Below are positions 6,901 through 13,075 of a stretch of 17,099 bases of DNA, one piece after another; the first letter of the stretch is position 1, and each line of letters starts with the position of its first letter. The DNA is from an uncultured Lachnospiraceae bacterium (lineage in GTDB: Bacteria; Bacillota; Clostridia; Lachnospirales; Lachnospiraceae): positions 1 through 17,099 of the forward strand of contig CAJTMC010000060.1 in assembly GCA_910577115.1 (NCBI GenBank). The letters run 5' to 3'. The translations under genes and the position numbers were made by a program. The notes under the pieces are model-generated. The model saw nothing but the letters and a program-made list of their open reading frames with translations, had not been told where the DNA came from and did not search any database.

Positions 6901-8155
6901 CCCGGCAGACGGATTGATTGAGATTGTATTCTGCAACACGGACAGCATGGCATTTTTCGCCAGCGACCTGCCTTTCGGTAATTACTATGTGAAAGAGGTA
7001 TGCACCGACCAGCACTATATCCTCTCCGATGAGAAATACCCGGTGGAGTTTTCCTATCAGGGGCAGGATGCGGCACTTGTGAGCGTCCATGTAAAAGACG
7101 GGGAACCCATTGACAACGAGCTGCTCCGTGGCAGGATTGAGGGAATTAAGGTAGACACGGAGGACAAACCTCTGGAAAATGCCACCATCGGCCTGTTTTC
7201 GGCGGGTACGGAGGAATTTACCGAGGAAACCGCCCTGCTTGTGTCCGTAACCGGAAAGGACGGGGCGTTTGCCTTTGAGGACGTGCCGTTTGGAACCTAT
7301 ATCGTGCGGGAGATTGCGGCACCCACCGGGTATGTGCTGAATGAAGCACTGCATTATGTGTCTGTAACTGTAAACGAAGAAGTGATTGAGGTTAAAATCA
7401 CGGATAAGCTGATTATCGGCAGCGTCCGCCTTACAAAAGTAGACGCAGACTACCCGGCGAACAAGCTGACGGGCGCAGTCTTTGAGCTCTATCAGGACAC
7501 GGACGGGAACAGGAAATTTGATTCCCAAAAGGACACACTGATTGCTGAAATCCCGGAAATCTCCGAGGGCATTTACCAGACAGACGGGCTTTTATACGGC
7601 GGCTATTTCGTAAAGGAAAAGACTGCGCCAAAGGGGTTCGTGCTGGATGAAAACGCCTATTTCTTTGAGATAAATGAGGACGGGAAGATTGTGGACGTGG
7701 AGAATGAGGCAGGCGTCGGGTTCATCAACAAGCCGGTCACCGGAAAGCTGGAGCTGACTAAGACGGATGTATCAGACGGGAAGATGCTCCCCAACGCCAA
7801 GTTCCGCATCAAGGATGAGGACGGGAACGTAGTTGCAACGGGCGTGACCGACAAAAACGGTCTTGCCACCTTTACGCTCCGCTATGGCAAGTACACCTAT
7901 CAGGAATATGACGCACCGGAAGGCTACCTGATTGACGAGAGGGAGTTCCCGTTTGAAATCAAAGAGGACGGGCAGGTTGTGAAAGCGTCCATGACCAATG
8001 AGAAAAAGCCCGTGGAGATTATCACCACGCCAAAGACGGGCGATGAGAGCAACGTGGGATTGTGGATAGCCTTATCCGCTTTATCCGTGGCAGGGATCGG
8101 CGTGTTCGGCGTTCTGGCGGCAATGAGCAGGAAAAGAAAGGGACAGGAGGACTAA
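3950..8155 (+). CDS. cell-wall-anchored thioester adhesin with SpaA/CnaB stalk
   Basis: A 1401-residue surface protein. A signal peptide (KKLKERLKRG, then a hydrophobic stretch, cleavage near VSAAS at about residue 33) leads to a TQXA thioester domain. CIQPG (Cys84) and TQMVIW (Gln143) supply the Cys-Gln pair that in this family forms an internal thioester able to bind host surfaces covalently. About ten SpaA/CnaB-type repeats follow, starting near residues 310, 394, 487, 588, 691, 803, 941, 1061, 1157 and 1265, with typical strand lysines and glutamates (VREIT, VEVTAP, VREIAAP) that form isopeptide bonds. The C-terminus is a sortase signal: TPKTG at 1360-1364, a membrane helix and a basic tail. 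TTG 3950 is chosen because GGAGG (3937-3941) lies 8 bases upstream and the signal peptide starts there. The frame is open back to 3752, but that extension is not signal-like. No sortase gene is in the window. Confidence 0.93.
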   Translation: MKKLKERLKRGLAMMMAAASIVSVFPSMNVSAASETAKITFAYCHDGAGNTIKYQQTVTHDGRVCGEAGEARTRIYADGEPAFCIQPGVSLHTGNTLRANASDTWNALSGSQRDAVNLALLYGSQGSMGSLPGSEDEKVVATQMVIWEIVTGCRNANAPYNQTDGKFYNSICANGANGGVSAAYSQIVAGMQEHGTIPSFASTDRNAVVKELSWDGDKYVVKLTDTNGVLSKYNFTSSNSNVSVSASGNTLTITSKKAVTEDVLLTATKKSPAVSGTLVAYGDASLQDVVVGVESASDITVYLSVKIPYGHVQIVKTSEDGIVEGLRFQITGNGIDKTVVTGKNGKIKVENLNPGTYTVTELTEERYEPQKSQKVTVSGGQTAKVEFSNILKRGDLKVIKGSEDNLVEGVKFHLYGTALSGAAVDEYAVTDKNGVAMFSNILISGSTPYTLEEVDTAVRYVIPEKQSVTIKWKEVTSATVTNILKKFRVNVTKTDRETGEPQGDATLAGAVYGIYDGDTLIDTYTTDSEGKFTTKYYICGYNWSVREITPSEGYLLDETVHHVGAEPENYTIELNTTSNDVTEQVIKGRISIIKHTDDGSTQIETPEEGAEFQVYLKRSGSYDNAKESERDVLVCDEYGYAETKDLPYGIYTVHQTKGWEGSELMKDFDVYVSKDGEIYRYLINNRPFASYIKIVKKDAETGNTIPLAGAGYQIYDSAGELVTMKYTYPEVTVLDTFYTGADGYLITPEELPFGDYTMVEVQAPYGYVLDSTPIPFTVAQENSTEESGVTIVVTEQKNMPQKGRILVAKTAEEFAGVQTSGDGVIDKAGDLTEDGNIYTPVFEVMGKAGAVYEIIAAEDIITQDGTVRANAGEVVDTVTTDEDGNAESKELYLGKYRVVEVTAPYGCVLNIEGHEIELVYAGQEISVTETDTAFYNERQKVTVDLTKALEQDEAFGIGNKGEIQNVAFGLYAAEDLAASNGDVIPADGLIEIVFCNTDSMAFFASDLPFGNYYVKEVCTDQHYILSDEKYPVEFSYQGQDAALVSVHVKDGEPIDNELLRGRIEGIKVDTEDKPLENATIGLFSAGTEEFTEETALLVSVTGKDGAFAFEDVPFGTYIVREIAAPTGYVLNEALHYVSVTVNEEVIEVKITDKLIIGSVRLTKVDADYPANKLTGAVFELYQDTDGNRKFDSQKDTLIAEIPEISEGIYQTDGLLYGGYFVKEKTAPKGFVLDENAYFFEINEDGKIVDVENEAGVGFINKPVTGKLELTKTDVSDGKMLPNAKFRIKDEDGNVVATGVTDKNGLATFTLRYGKYTYQEYDAPEGYLIDEREFPFEIKEDGQVVKASMTNEKKPVEIITTPKTGDESNVGLWIALSALSVAGIGVFGVLAAMSRKRKGQED

Positions 8156-8159
8156 GTGT

Positions 8160-8249
8160 ATGAAAGTAAAGACAGGAATCAGCATTGCGCTTGTGGCGTT
8201 TATCGTGGGTACGGCGGTATTCTTGAAAATCCGCAGGAAGAAAGCGTAG
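8160..8249 (+). CDS. 29-residue single-span membrane peptide
   Basis: A short reading frame starts at ATG 8160, four bases after the adhesin stop, with AGGAGG at 8145-8150 and 9-base spacing. The product has a Lys-containing start, one hydrophobic helix (ISIALVAFIVGTAVFLKI) and a basic end (RRKKA), so the C-terminus is predicted to be cytoplasmic. The strong ribosome site and tight spacing argue that it is translated with the adhesin. Function is unknown; an accessory role in adhesin display is only a guess from position. Confidence 0.6.
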   Translation: MKVKTGISIALVAFIVGTAVFLKIRRKKA

Positions 8250-8275
8250 GGCGCAATCTATTTGCGGCAGTTTTG

Positions 8276-8297
8276 GGGCGGCGATAAGCCGCCCTTT
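8276..8297 (+). terminator. GC-rich hairpin after the adhesin pair
   Basis: GGGCGGC (8276-8282) pairs perfectly with GCCGCCC (8288-8294) around GATAA. Only three Ts follow, so termination would be weak. It may mainly protect the 3' end of the upstream mRNA or reduce read-through into the next genes. Confidence 0.5.
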
Positions 8298-8324
8298 ACA
8301 TACCGGAGGAAAGGAGGTTTTAGG

Positions 8325-8663
8325 ATGGCGCAGAAATTCAATTCCGGGATTGCAGAAAGGTTCGGCGTAACCGCCGCCCTGCTGTTGGAGCATATCTGGA
8401 GGGAAGTAAAGGAAAATGAGTTCCACGGGCGATACAGCTATGAAGGTAACACATGGATGAGATGCAGCAAGAAGGCGTTTACCGTGCATATGCCCTATCT
8501 CAGCAGGGGCATGGTAAAGTGCGGCATTGGCAGGCTGAAAAAAGCCGGGATTCTGGTGCAGGGCGAACACAACGAGAGCCGCTTTGACCGGACGGCGTGG
8601 TATGCCTTTACCGAATATGGAAAGAAAGTCATGGAAGAAAGCGAGGACGAGGAGCATGGATAG
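8325..8663 (+). CDS. winged-helix DNA-binding protein (replication-initiator/DnaD-like N-domain)
   Basis: A 112-residue protein. Its pattern, FNSGIAERFGVTAALLLEHI through a central NTWMRCSKKAFTVHMPYLS and GIGRLKKAGIL to SRFDRTAWYAFTEYG, fits the stand-alone winged-helix domain found at the N-terminus of phage and plasmid replication proteins (RepA-N/DnaD-like), where SxxAFxxxFPYLS and YDRTxWYAL are hallmark strings. ATG 8325 has AGGAGG at 8312-8317; the frame is open upstream to 8262 but without a ribosome site. The usual C-terminal replisome-recruiting half is absent, so it may act as a regulator of element genes or replication. It overlaps the next gene by 8 bases. Confidence 0.7.
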   Translation: MAQKFNSGIAERFGVTAALLLEHIWREVKENEFHGRYSYEGNTWMRCSKKAFTVHMPYLSRGMVKCGIGRLKKAGILVQGEHNESRFDRTAWYAFTEYGKKVMEESEDEEHG

Positions 8664-8973
8664 CAGGGCTTTTGCGTATGGCGGCAGGCATTTTGTCCCC
8701 GTGAGGAAGTTTGGGAAAGCAGACGGTGATTTTTTCCAGATTACACGCAGGCTCAAAAGGGATTTGGAATTAGGTTTTTTCCGGTCAGACTGCTATGGGA
8801 AAGACGGTCAGAAAGCAGAGTACAGCCATGAGGGATTCTATGCGGCGTCCCCGGACAAGACCTGCGATATTTTCCGCTGTGTGGAAAATGGAAAACTGTA
8901 TGTCCCGTGCGAATATGAATTGCAGGAATACAGGGAGCCGCAGAAGGACAGGAGGCGGGATTATGAGCGATGA
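8656..8973 (+). CDS. ICE accessory protein, unknown function (105 aa)
   Basis: A 105-residue soluble, charged protein that I associate with ICE accessory operons of Clostridia but cannot assign to a named family. Visible landmarks are FAYGGRHFVPVRKF near the start, GDFFQITRRL, SHEGFYAAS, CDIFRCVENGKLYVPCEYELQEYREP, and a charged tail. The ATG at 8656 lies inside the end of the preceding gene (stop at 8661-8663). Its 3' end overlaps the next start by 11 bases, so both junctions look translationally coupled. The frame is open further upstream to 8584, but that part is out-of-frame translation of the previous gene. Confidence 0.7.
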   Translation: MDSRAFAYGGRHFVPVRKFGKADGDFFQITRRLKRDLELGFFRSDCYGKDGQKAEYSHEGFYAASPDKTCDIFRCVENGKLYVPCEYELQEYREPQKDRRRDYER

Positions 8974-9586
8974 AAAAGAAAAGCAGATGGTAGAAAACTA
9001 TAAGATTACGCAGGGCATCCCCATCGGGGATAAGGAGGTTGTCTTAGGCGTGGACGAAAAAGCGGAAATGCCTTATCTTTGCGCCTTTTATACCAGCAAT
9101 GAGCTTTTCGGCTCTTACACGGACTGCATGGTGGGGAATGACTATGTGGAGATTGTGGAGATGTTTGCGGAGCGTGTGAAGGCGCAGTGCGTGAAGATAC
9201 GGGAGGAGCAGGCGAAAGTCACCGTGCCGAGGGAGGTCATCACAGCCGATATGTGCCTGCCGCTTAAAAACGATGACAGTCTGGAGGGGAAGATTGCCGC
9301 AGTCAGGACAGACAGCATCCGGCCGGAGTACCGTTCTGCCGAACACCAGTTAGTCTTAGTGACGGGCGGGAACGGGGCGAGGGGAGGCGCACGGGGGAGC
9401 GCCTGCTTCTGCACGAACCTTTACACCGGGGAGAGGAGCAGGTGGGAGCGGTACGATATGCAGGGCGAGGTAAAGCCGGAGTGCCTGCCGGAATGGGCAA
9501 AGGAGCGATTTGCGGAAATCCAGAAACAGGAGGCGGCGAAAGTTGCCCCGAACCAGAATAAAAATAAGGACATGGAGGTGCGTTAA
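8963..9586 (+). CDS. ICE accessory protein, unknown function (207 aa), paralogue of the next gene
   Basis: A 207-residue soluble protein. Residues ~10-80 (YKITQGIPIGDKEVVLGV, then FGSYTD and FAERVKAQ) align with the N-terminus of the next protein (FVITTSIPVGNAEFVLGV, then WGHYTD and CQRAMDE), so the two share a duplicated domain. The C-terminal half (RPEYRSAEHQLVLVTGGNGARG, CFCTNLYTGERSRWERYD, LPEWAKERF) differs from its neighbour and resembles a small domain common in ICE proteins. The ATG at 8963 has AGGAGG at 8950-8955. The open frame back to 8795 is a shadow of the upstream gene. The tail ends NQNKNKDMEVR. Function is unknown. Confidence 0.75.
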   Translation: MSDEKEKQMVENYKITQGIPIGDKEVVLGVDEKAEMPYLCAFYTSNELFGSYTDCMVGNDYVEIVEMFAERVKAQCVKIREEQAKVTVPREVITADMCLPLKNDDSLEGKIAAVRTDSIRPEYRSAEHQLVLVTGGNGARGGARGSACFCTNLYTGERSRWERYDMQGEVKPECLPEWAKERFAEIQKQEAAKVAPNQNKNKDMEVR

Positions 9587-10258
9587 ATGGACAGTTTCAG
9601 AACCAATGCAGGGTTTGTCATCACGACATCCATCCCCGTGGGAAATGCGGAGTTTGTTTTGGGCGTAAATATGAAAATACCCAATTCCTTTGTCACATGG
9701 GAGTGCAAGGGGCAGACGGATTACTTTTGGGGGCATTATACGGACAGCCTTTTAAAAGCGACAAAGGATTTATGCCAGCGGGCAATGGACGAGGTTTTGT
9801 ATCTGGAGCAGAGGGAGGAAAAGGCAGCACAGAGGAACCCGGACAGCGGCTACCATCTGACAGCGACCGTAACATACGGGGACAGCAGCGCAGTGATCCA
9901 GTTCCCGACGCAGGAGCTGGCGGACGTGCTGGGGAGCATTGGAATCACGCAGCCACCGGAAAAGGTGTATATCAAAGGATATTCAGACATTAAGGTACAG
10001 CTACACAATGGCGATGGGAAAGTGGCGGACGCACTGGTGCGGCTCTTTCGGGACGACAATTCGCTCCGCATGGTGAACGAGGTTGCAAAGGCAGTGTTCC
10101 ATGCCGATACCCATGTGTATGAATGGGTGGAGAAGAACCTGCGGGATGACCGTTATAAATCCGTGGAGGACGTGCTGCGTGACGCAGTGGACTATGGGAA
10201 GTATTTAAAGGATATTTCCCACAGACAGAAAAAAGCAGGCGGAAGGGAGGAACGCTGA
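9587..10258 (+). CDS. ICE accessory protein, unknown function (223 aa)
   Basis: A 223-residue soluble protein whose ATG directly follows the TAA of the preceding gene. The N-terminal ~75 residues are paralogous to that gene (see there). The C-terminal part, from about residue 85 (YHLTATVTYGDSSAVIQFP) through VYIKGYSDIKVQLHNGD to VNEVAKAVFHAD, has the look of acidic antirestriction-like domains such as ArdA, which ICEs often carry, but the match is by impression only. Residues 185-215 (DRYKSVEDVLRDAVDYG) form a helical end. The tail is basic. The tandem arrangement suggests duplication followed by different C-terminal partners. Confidence 0.75.
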   Translation: MDSFRTNAGFVITTSIPVGNAEFVLGVNMKIPNSFVTWECKGQTDYFWGHYTDSLLKATKDLCQRAMDEVLYLEQREEKAAQRNPDSGYHLTATVTYGDSSAVIQFPTQELADVLGSIGITQPPEKVYIKGYSDIKVQLHNGDGKVADALVRLFRDDNSLRMVNEVAKAVFHADTHVYEWVEKNLRDDRYKSVEDVLRDAVDYGKYLKDISHRQKKAGGREER

Positions 10259-10259
10259 T

Positions 10260-10943
10260 ATGGAAATCCGGGCAATGGCGCAGGAGGAACAGAAATACAC
10301 TTACCGACAGAGTATGCAGATTCAGGGGCAGACCGGGAGCATCGGGTATCTCCGGGGCGATTTTGGGAGCCGGGGGAATGAGTTTCACACCACATGGAAT
10401 GACCACAGGCAGACATTGAAAACGGGGGAATTTCAGGCGGAGTTTGATGATGTGATTAACGCCCTGCGCTCAAAAGAGTACGGGCTTTTGGAGGGCAGGA
10501 GCCAGATGGGTGCCTATGCGGGGAGATTCCCGGACAGCGCATTTCAGGGTAATTGCGGCACGGAGTACGGCTTCCGTGTGGATACGGAGAAACACGCCTA
10601 TCTGATACGGTGCAACCCCGTAAAAGGGGATTATAATTTCTACTGCTTCTGCTATGTAAAAGAGTGGCTGGACAGCCATATGAAAAAGGCAAGGCAGGGA
10701 ATCCGTTTCATTGACCCGCACTACAAAGAATTGTTCCGCATCCCGGACGGGGAAAAGATTCTCATTACGACCGGGTGGGGCGAGAAGAATGAGCGTGTGT
10801 GCAGGTTCATAGACGAATGCCACAGCGAGATTGGCAGCAACTTATACCATATCTGCGAGTTTGCCGAGCGCATGGAGCAGAGCGGGGCAACCTATGAGCC
10901 AGTGAAAGCGGAGCCACAAAAAAATAAAAATAAGGAAAGGTAG
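10260..10943 (+). CDS. conserved ICE protein, unknown function (227 aa)
   Basis: A 227-residue soluble protein of a family that I recognise as widespread in Tn1549/CTn-like elements of Clostridia. Landmarks are RQSMQIQGQTGSIGYLRGDFG (residues ~15-35), FDDVINALR, YGFRVDTEKHAYLIRCNP, YNFYCFCYVKEWLD, IRFIDPHYKELFRIPDGEKI and SNLYHICEFAERM. GGGAGG at 10245-10250 favours ATG 10260; an internal ATG at 10275 is a possible alternative. It lies one base after the previous stop. No catalytic motif is evident. The tail (PQKNKNKER) resembles that of the gene at 8963. Role unknown; position suggests a transfer- or establishment-associated accessory protein. Confidence 0.8.
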   Translation: MEIRAMAQEEQKYTYRQSMQIQGQTGSIGYLRGDFGSRGNEFHTTWNDHRQTLKTGEFQAEFDDVINALRSKEYGLLEGRSQMGAYAGRFPDSAFQGNCGTEYGFRVDTEKHAYLIRCNPVKGDYNFYCFCYVKEWLDSHMKKARQGIRFIDPHYKELFRIPDGEKILITTGWGEKNERVCRFIDECHSEIGSNLYHICEFAERMEQSGATYEPVKAEPQKNKNKER

Positions 10944-10951
10944 GTAATTTT

Positions 10952-11161
10952 ATGGCGCAGATGAACAATAAATATGTCCGCTCCCTCTCAAAGCTGATGG
11001 AGGCGGGTTTTGGGGATGAAAAATCAATCCTTGCCATGACGATGGATGACATCCTTGCGTTGCCGGGCATTTCCGTGGCGGAGATTGTGATGATAAACGG
11101 GATTCAGAAAGCGGTGAAGGCAAACAAGGTCATCACGTTTTTGGGCGGCGGCGAGGTATAG
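10952..11161 (+). CDS. small helical protein with HhH-like motif (69 aa)
   Basis: A 69-residue protein, predicted mostly helical. The segment SILAMTMDDILALPGISVAEIVMINGIQ has the LPGIS turn between two helices seen in helix-hairpin-helix and SAM-like nucleic-acid-binding folds. It is a conserved small gene in clostridial ICE operons, to my recollection without a known role. It starts 8 bases after the previous stop. The ribosome site (AAGG within 10932-10940) is weaker than those of its neighbours, which suggests coupling. Confidence 0.65.
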   Translation: MAQMNNKYVRSLSKLMEAGFGDEKSILAMTMDDILALPGISVAEIVMINGIQKAVKANKVITFLGGGEV

Positions 11162-11181
11162 CGGGAAAGGCAGGTGCAGTT

Positions 11182-11538
11182 ATGGCGAGATATAACGCAA
11201 TGGAGGAACATTTTGAGGAAATCACGGTGCTTGACAAGCCCGCATTGTTTACAGGCATCCGCATAGAACGGGACACGGTGCCCAAAGGCTTGTATCTCTA
11301 TGAGGTGCGGGGCGATGACGACGGGGGCGGTGATCCGGTGCAGATTGCAAGGGGAATCATGGTGAACCACTTCGGGAGCATTATCACCCGTGAGGCAATC
11401 AGGCTGCCGCCGGACGGGTATCTGGACATTGACCCGGAAAAGGACTGGAACTTTGCAGGGGGAGAGTGCCGGACGGTAAAGGAATTTCAGGAGAAGTACC
11501 CGCCAGCAAAGAAAAAAGAAAAAGAACGGGAAAGATAG
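11182..11538 (+). CDS. LPD28-like ICE protein (118 aa)
   Basis: A 118-residue soluble protein. The core (LDKPALFTGIRIERDTVPKG, LYLYEVRGDDDGGGDP, RGIMVNHFGSIITRE) matches my memory of the LPD28 group, one of the large-polyvalent-protein-associated domains that occur both as free proteins and fused in giant ICE or phage proteins. It is followed by a charged lysine/glutamate-rich tail. It sits just upstream of the giant ICE protein gene, as such domains often do. Biochemical role unknown. The start at ATG 11182 has only a weak AGG-type ribosome site. Confidence 0.65.
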   Translation: MARYNAMEEHFEEITVLDKPALFTGIRIERDTVPKGLYLYEVRGDDDGGGDPVQIARGIMVNHFGSIITREAIRLPPDGYLDIDPEKDWNFAGGECRTVKEFQEKYPPAKKKEKERER

Positions 11539-11550
11539 GGGGGAGGCACG

Positions 11551-12546
11551 TTGGCAAAAAAGAGATTTGACGTTATCACGGAACTGTACGCAGAAGCCGT
11601 AAAGGAAGTGACGGCAACGCCGGAAAACTGGATGGCATTTCTGAAATCAGCCTGCCGCAATTACCGCCTGCCTTTTGACGAGCAGCTCTTAGTCCATGTG
11701 CAGCGTCCGGACGCTGCAGCCGTGTTGCAGATGGAGGACTGGAACCGGAAGTTTGGGCGTTGGGTGAAGCGGGATTCCAAAGGGATTGCGGTCATTGACA
11801 AAAATGCGGAAACCATGCGCCTGAAACACTACTTTGACATCTCCGACACGCAGGAAGGACGCTACCGCCGGCTGGTGCGCCCCGTGCCTTTGTGGGAGGT
11901 AGGGGAGCAGTACAGGCAGGACGTGCAGGAAACCCTTGCAAACGCCTTCGGCGTGTCCGGGGAAATGTTAGACTTTGCAGGGACGATACTGGAGGCGGCG
12001 GGGAACGCAGCCGATGACAATATCGCAGACTATTTAAAGGATATATTGGATTACCGCAAAGACAGCTTTTTGGAGGGGCTGGACGATTACAGCGTGGAGG
12101 TGCAGGCAAAGAGCCTGCTGTCCAACAGTATTGCCTATATGGTAATGGTGCGGTGCGGCATAGACACGGAAACCTATCTGGACAAAGACGATTTCCGGAA
12201 TATCACGGACTTCAACACGCCGGAGCTTGTGAACCTGTTCGGCACAGCCACCAGCGATGTGGCGGAAATGGCGTTGGGGGAAATCTCCGACACCATCTTG
12301 AAACTGCAAAAGGAGGAAAAAAGAAAGAACCGCACATTTGCCGGGGGAAATGCGGAAAGGTATAATGAGGGCGAGAAAGAAAAAAACAGCACTTCGGAAA
12401 GGGGTTTTGATGATGAGAGAGATAGCTTACAGCAGACAGGGGGATTACTTAACTTAAAGATAACATATACATACAGCCTGCTGATACATTGCTTGCAGAT
12501 ACCCCGCAGAAACCAAACCATACAGAAAAGGAGTTTTTGCATATGA
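11551..12546 (+). pseudogene. 5' fragment of the giant ICE methylase/helicase-type protein
   Basis: The first ~297 residues (TTG start at 11551, GGGAGG at 11541-11546) match the opening of the very large ICE proteins that carry DNA methylase and SNF2-like helicase regions, normally 2000 residues or more. Landmarks are RFDVITELYAEAVKEVTATP, LPFDEQLLVHVQRPDAAAVL, WNRKFGRWVKR, LKHYFDISDT, CGIDTETY, FNTPELVNLFGTATSDVAEM and KNRTFAGGNAERYNEGEK. After about 12440 the similarity stops and the frame runs on through AT-rich foreign DNA for ~34 residues, ending in the TGA at 12544-12546, which overlaps the tnpV ATG (ATGA). All catalytic domains are missing, so it is very probably non-functional for its original role. 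The break marks an insertion or deletion junction. Confidence 0.8.
12437..12543. other. junction between ICE core and inserted tnpV/regulatory segment
   Basis: Base composition drops sharply here, from GC-rich coding sequence of the giant protein to AT-rich DNA, and the protein similarity ends in the same place. The last clearly native codons are near 12437. The first feature of the new segment is the tnpV ribosome site (AAGGAG at 12528-12533). No target duplication can be shown because the far end of the insert is uncertain. Confidence 0.65.
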
Positions 12547-12968
12547 AATCACTATTTGAACAGTTGGGCGGCACATACCACGAAGAAAATGGGTATCTTA
12601 TCCCAGATTTAAGATTACCCGCCGAAGAAGAACAGCCAATAGGCATATGGGGGTGAGCGAGTGCCAGTGGCACTCAAGCTGCGAACCGACCGAGCCGACA
12701 GGCGAGAAAGAGGCACTTGGACTATCTGAAACAGTACCATAAGGTTACATACACCAATCTTCTTACAAGCGGCAGGCTCAACGCCTATCTTGTAGATGTA
12801 GACAGGCAGGCACAGGAACGCTTTGAAAGGCTCATAGAGGGCATGAAACAGGCACAGGGTATAACAGAACATCTAAAGGAAGAAAACGCCTTAGAATGGA
12901 CAGGACGGCTAGGTAACATAAGGGCGTGTGCAAGGGAGATTGTAGAGAAAGAAATTATATTTGTATAG
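12543..12968 (+). pseudogene. tnpV: tnpV-like transposon gene interrupted by an in-frame stop
   Basis: TnpV is a small protein of Tn4451-type and related clostridial elements with no known essential function. The first 37 codons (12543-12656: MKSLFEQLGGTYHEENGYLI, then LPAEEEQPIGIWG) are the typical N-terminus. The typical C-terminus resumes in the same frame (HLDYLKQYHKVTYTNLLTSG, DRQAQERFERLIEGMKQAQG, CAREIVEKEIIF) and ends at 12968. Between them lie a TGA (12654-12656) and about 17 codons (to ~12710) that I do not recognise from family members, containing the palindrome at 12659-12675. So the gene appears broken by a small in-frame insertion that brings a stop. A C-terminal fragment could be made from TTG 12717, but no good ribosome site precedes it. 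AAGGAG at 12528-12533 supports the 5' start. Confidence 0.8.
12659..12675 (+). repeat. inverted repeat inside the tnpV insertion
   Basis: GAGTGCC (12659-12665) and GGCACTC (12669-12675) flank AGT. The 13-base core GTGCCAGTGGCAC (12661-12673) is identical to that of the palindrome in parB (3238-3250), including the AGT centre. Confidence 0.8.
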
Positions 12969-12978
12969 ACAGCGATGG

Positions 12979-13007
12979 CGGCGGGGGAATCTCTGCCGTT
13001 TTCTTTT
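12979..13007 (+). terminator. terminator after tnpV
   Basis: CGGCGG (12979-12984) pairs with CTGCCG (12993-12998), one G-U pair and an 8-base loop. It is followed by TTTTCTTTTTC. It begins 11 bases after the tnpV stop and separates it from the two-component genes. Confidence 0.7.
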
Positions 13008-13037
13008 TCGGACAGTATAAAACATATATCTGTTTGG

Positions 13038-13066
13038 TTGATACGGTTGATTAAGCCAAGTATAAT
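13038..13066 (+). promoter_or_regulatory. consensus sigma-70-type promoter for the two-component operon
   Basis: TTGATA (13038-13043) and TATAAT (13061-13066) are separated by exactly 17 bases, a near-perfect vegetative promoter. Transcription would start near 13073, about 56 bases before the response-regulator ATG. The regulator-type repeats at 13077-13094 would lie just downstream of this start. Confidence 0.8.
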
Positions 13067-13075
13067 AAATATAAA

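Larger units (their letters stand above)
1937..12440 (+). mobile_element. partial integrative conjugative element, accessory/partition end
   Basis: A run of co-oriented, closely spaced or overlapping genes (parA, parB, wall-anchored adhesin, winged-helix protein, several ICE-specific proteins of unknown function, the start of the giant methylase/helicase protein) is the order seen in Tn1549/CTn-like elements of Clostridia. Ends are approximate: the left limit is set by the parA leader and the right limit by the break in the giant gene. No relaxase, coupling protein, secretion genes or integrase are in the window, so this is one portion only. Confidence 0.75.

Noticed and set aside
6626..7528. 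300-codon open frame on the minus strand within the adhesin gene
   Set aside because: It is a shadow of the repetitive, GC-biased adhesin coding sequence; no ribosome site, no recognisable domain, and the + strand protein is unambiguous.
8022..8756. 244-codon open frame on the minus strand across the adhesin end and the next genes
   Set aside because: It runs antisense through three well-supported + strand genes and its translation has no family features.
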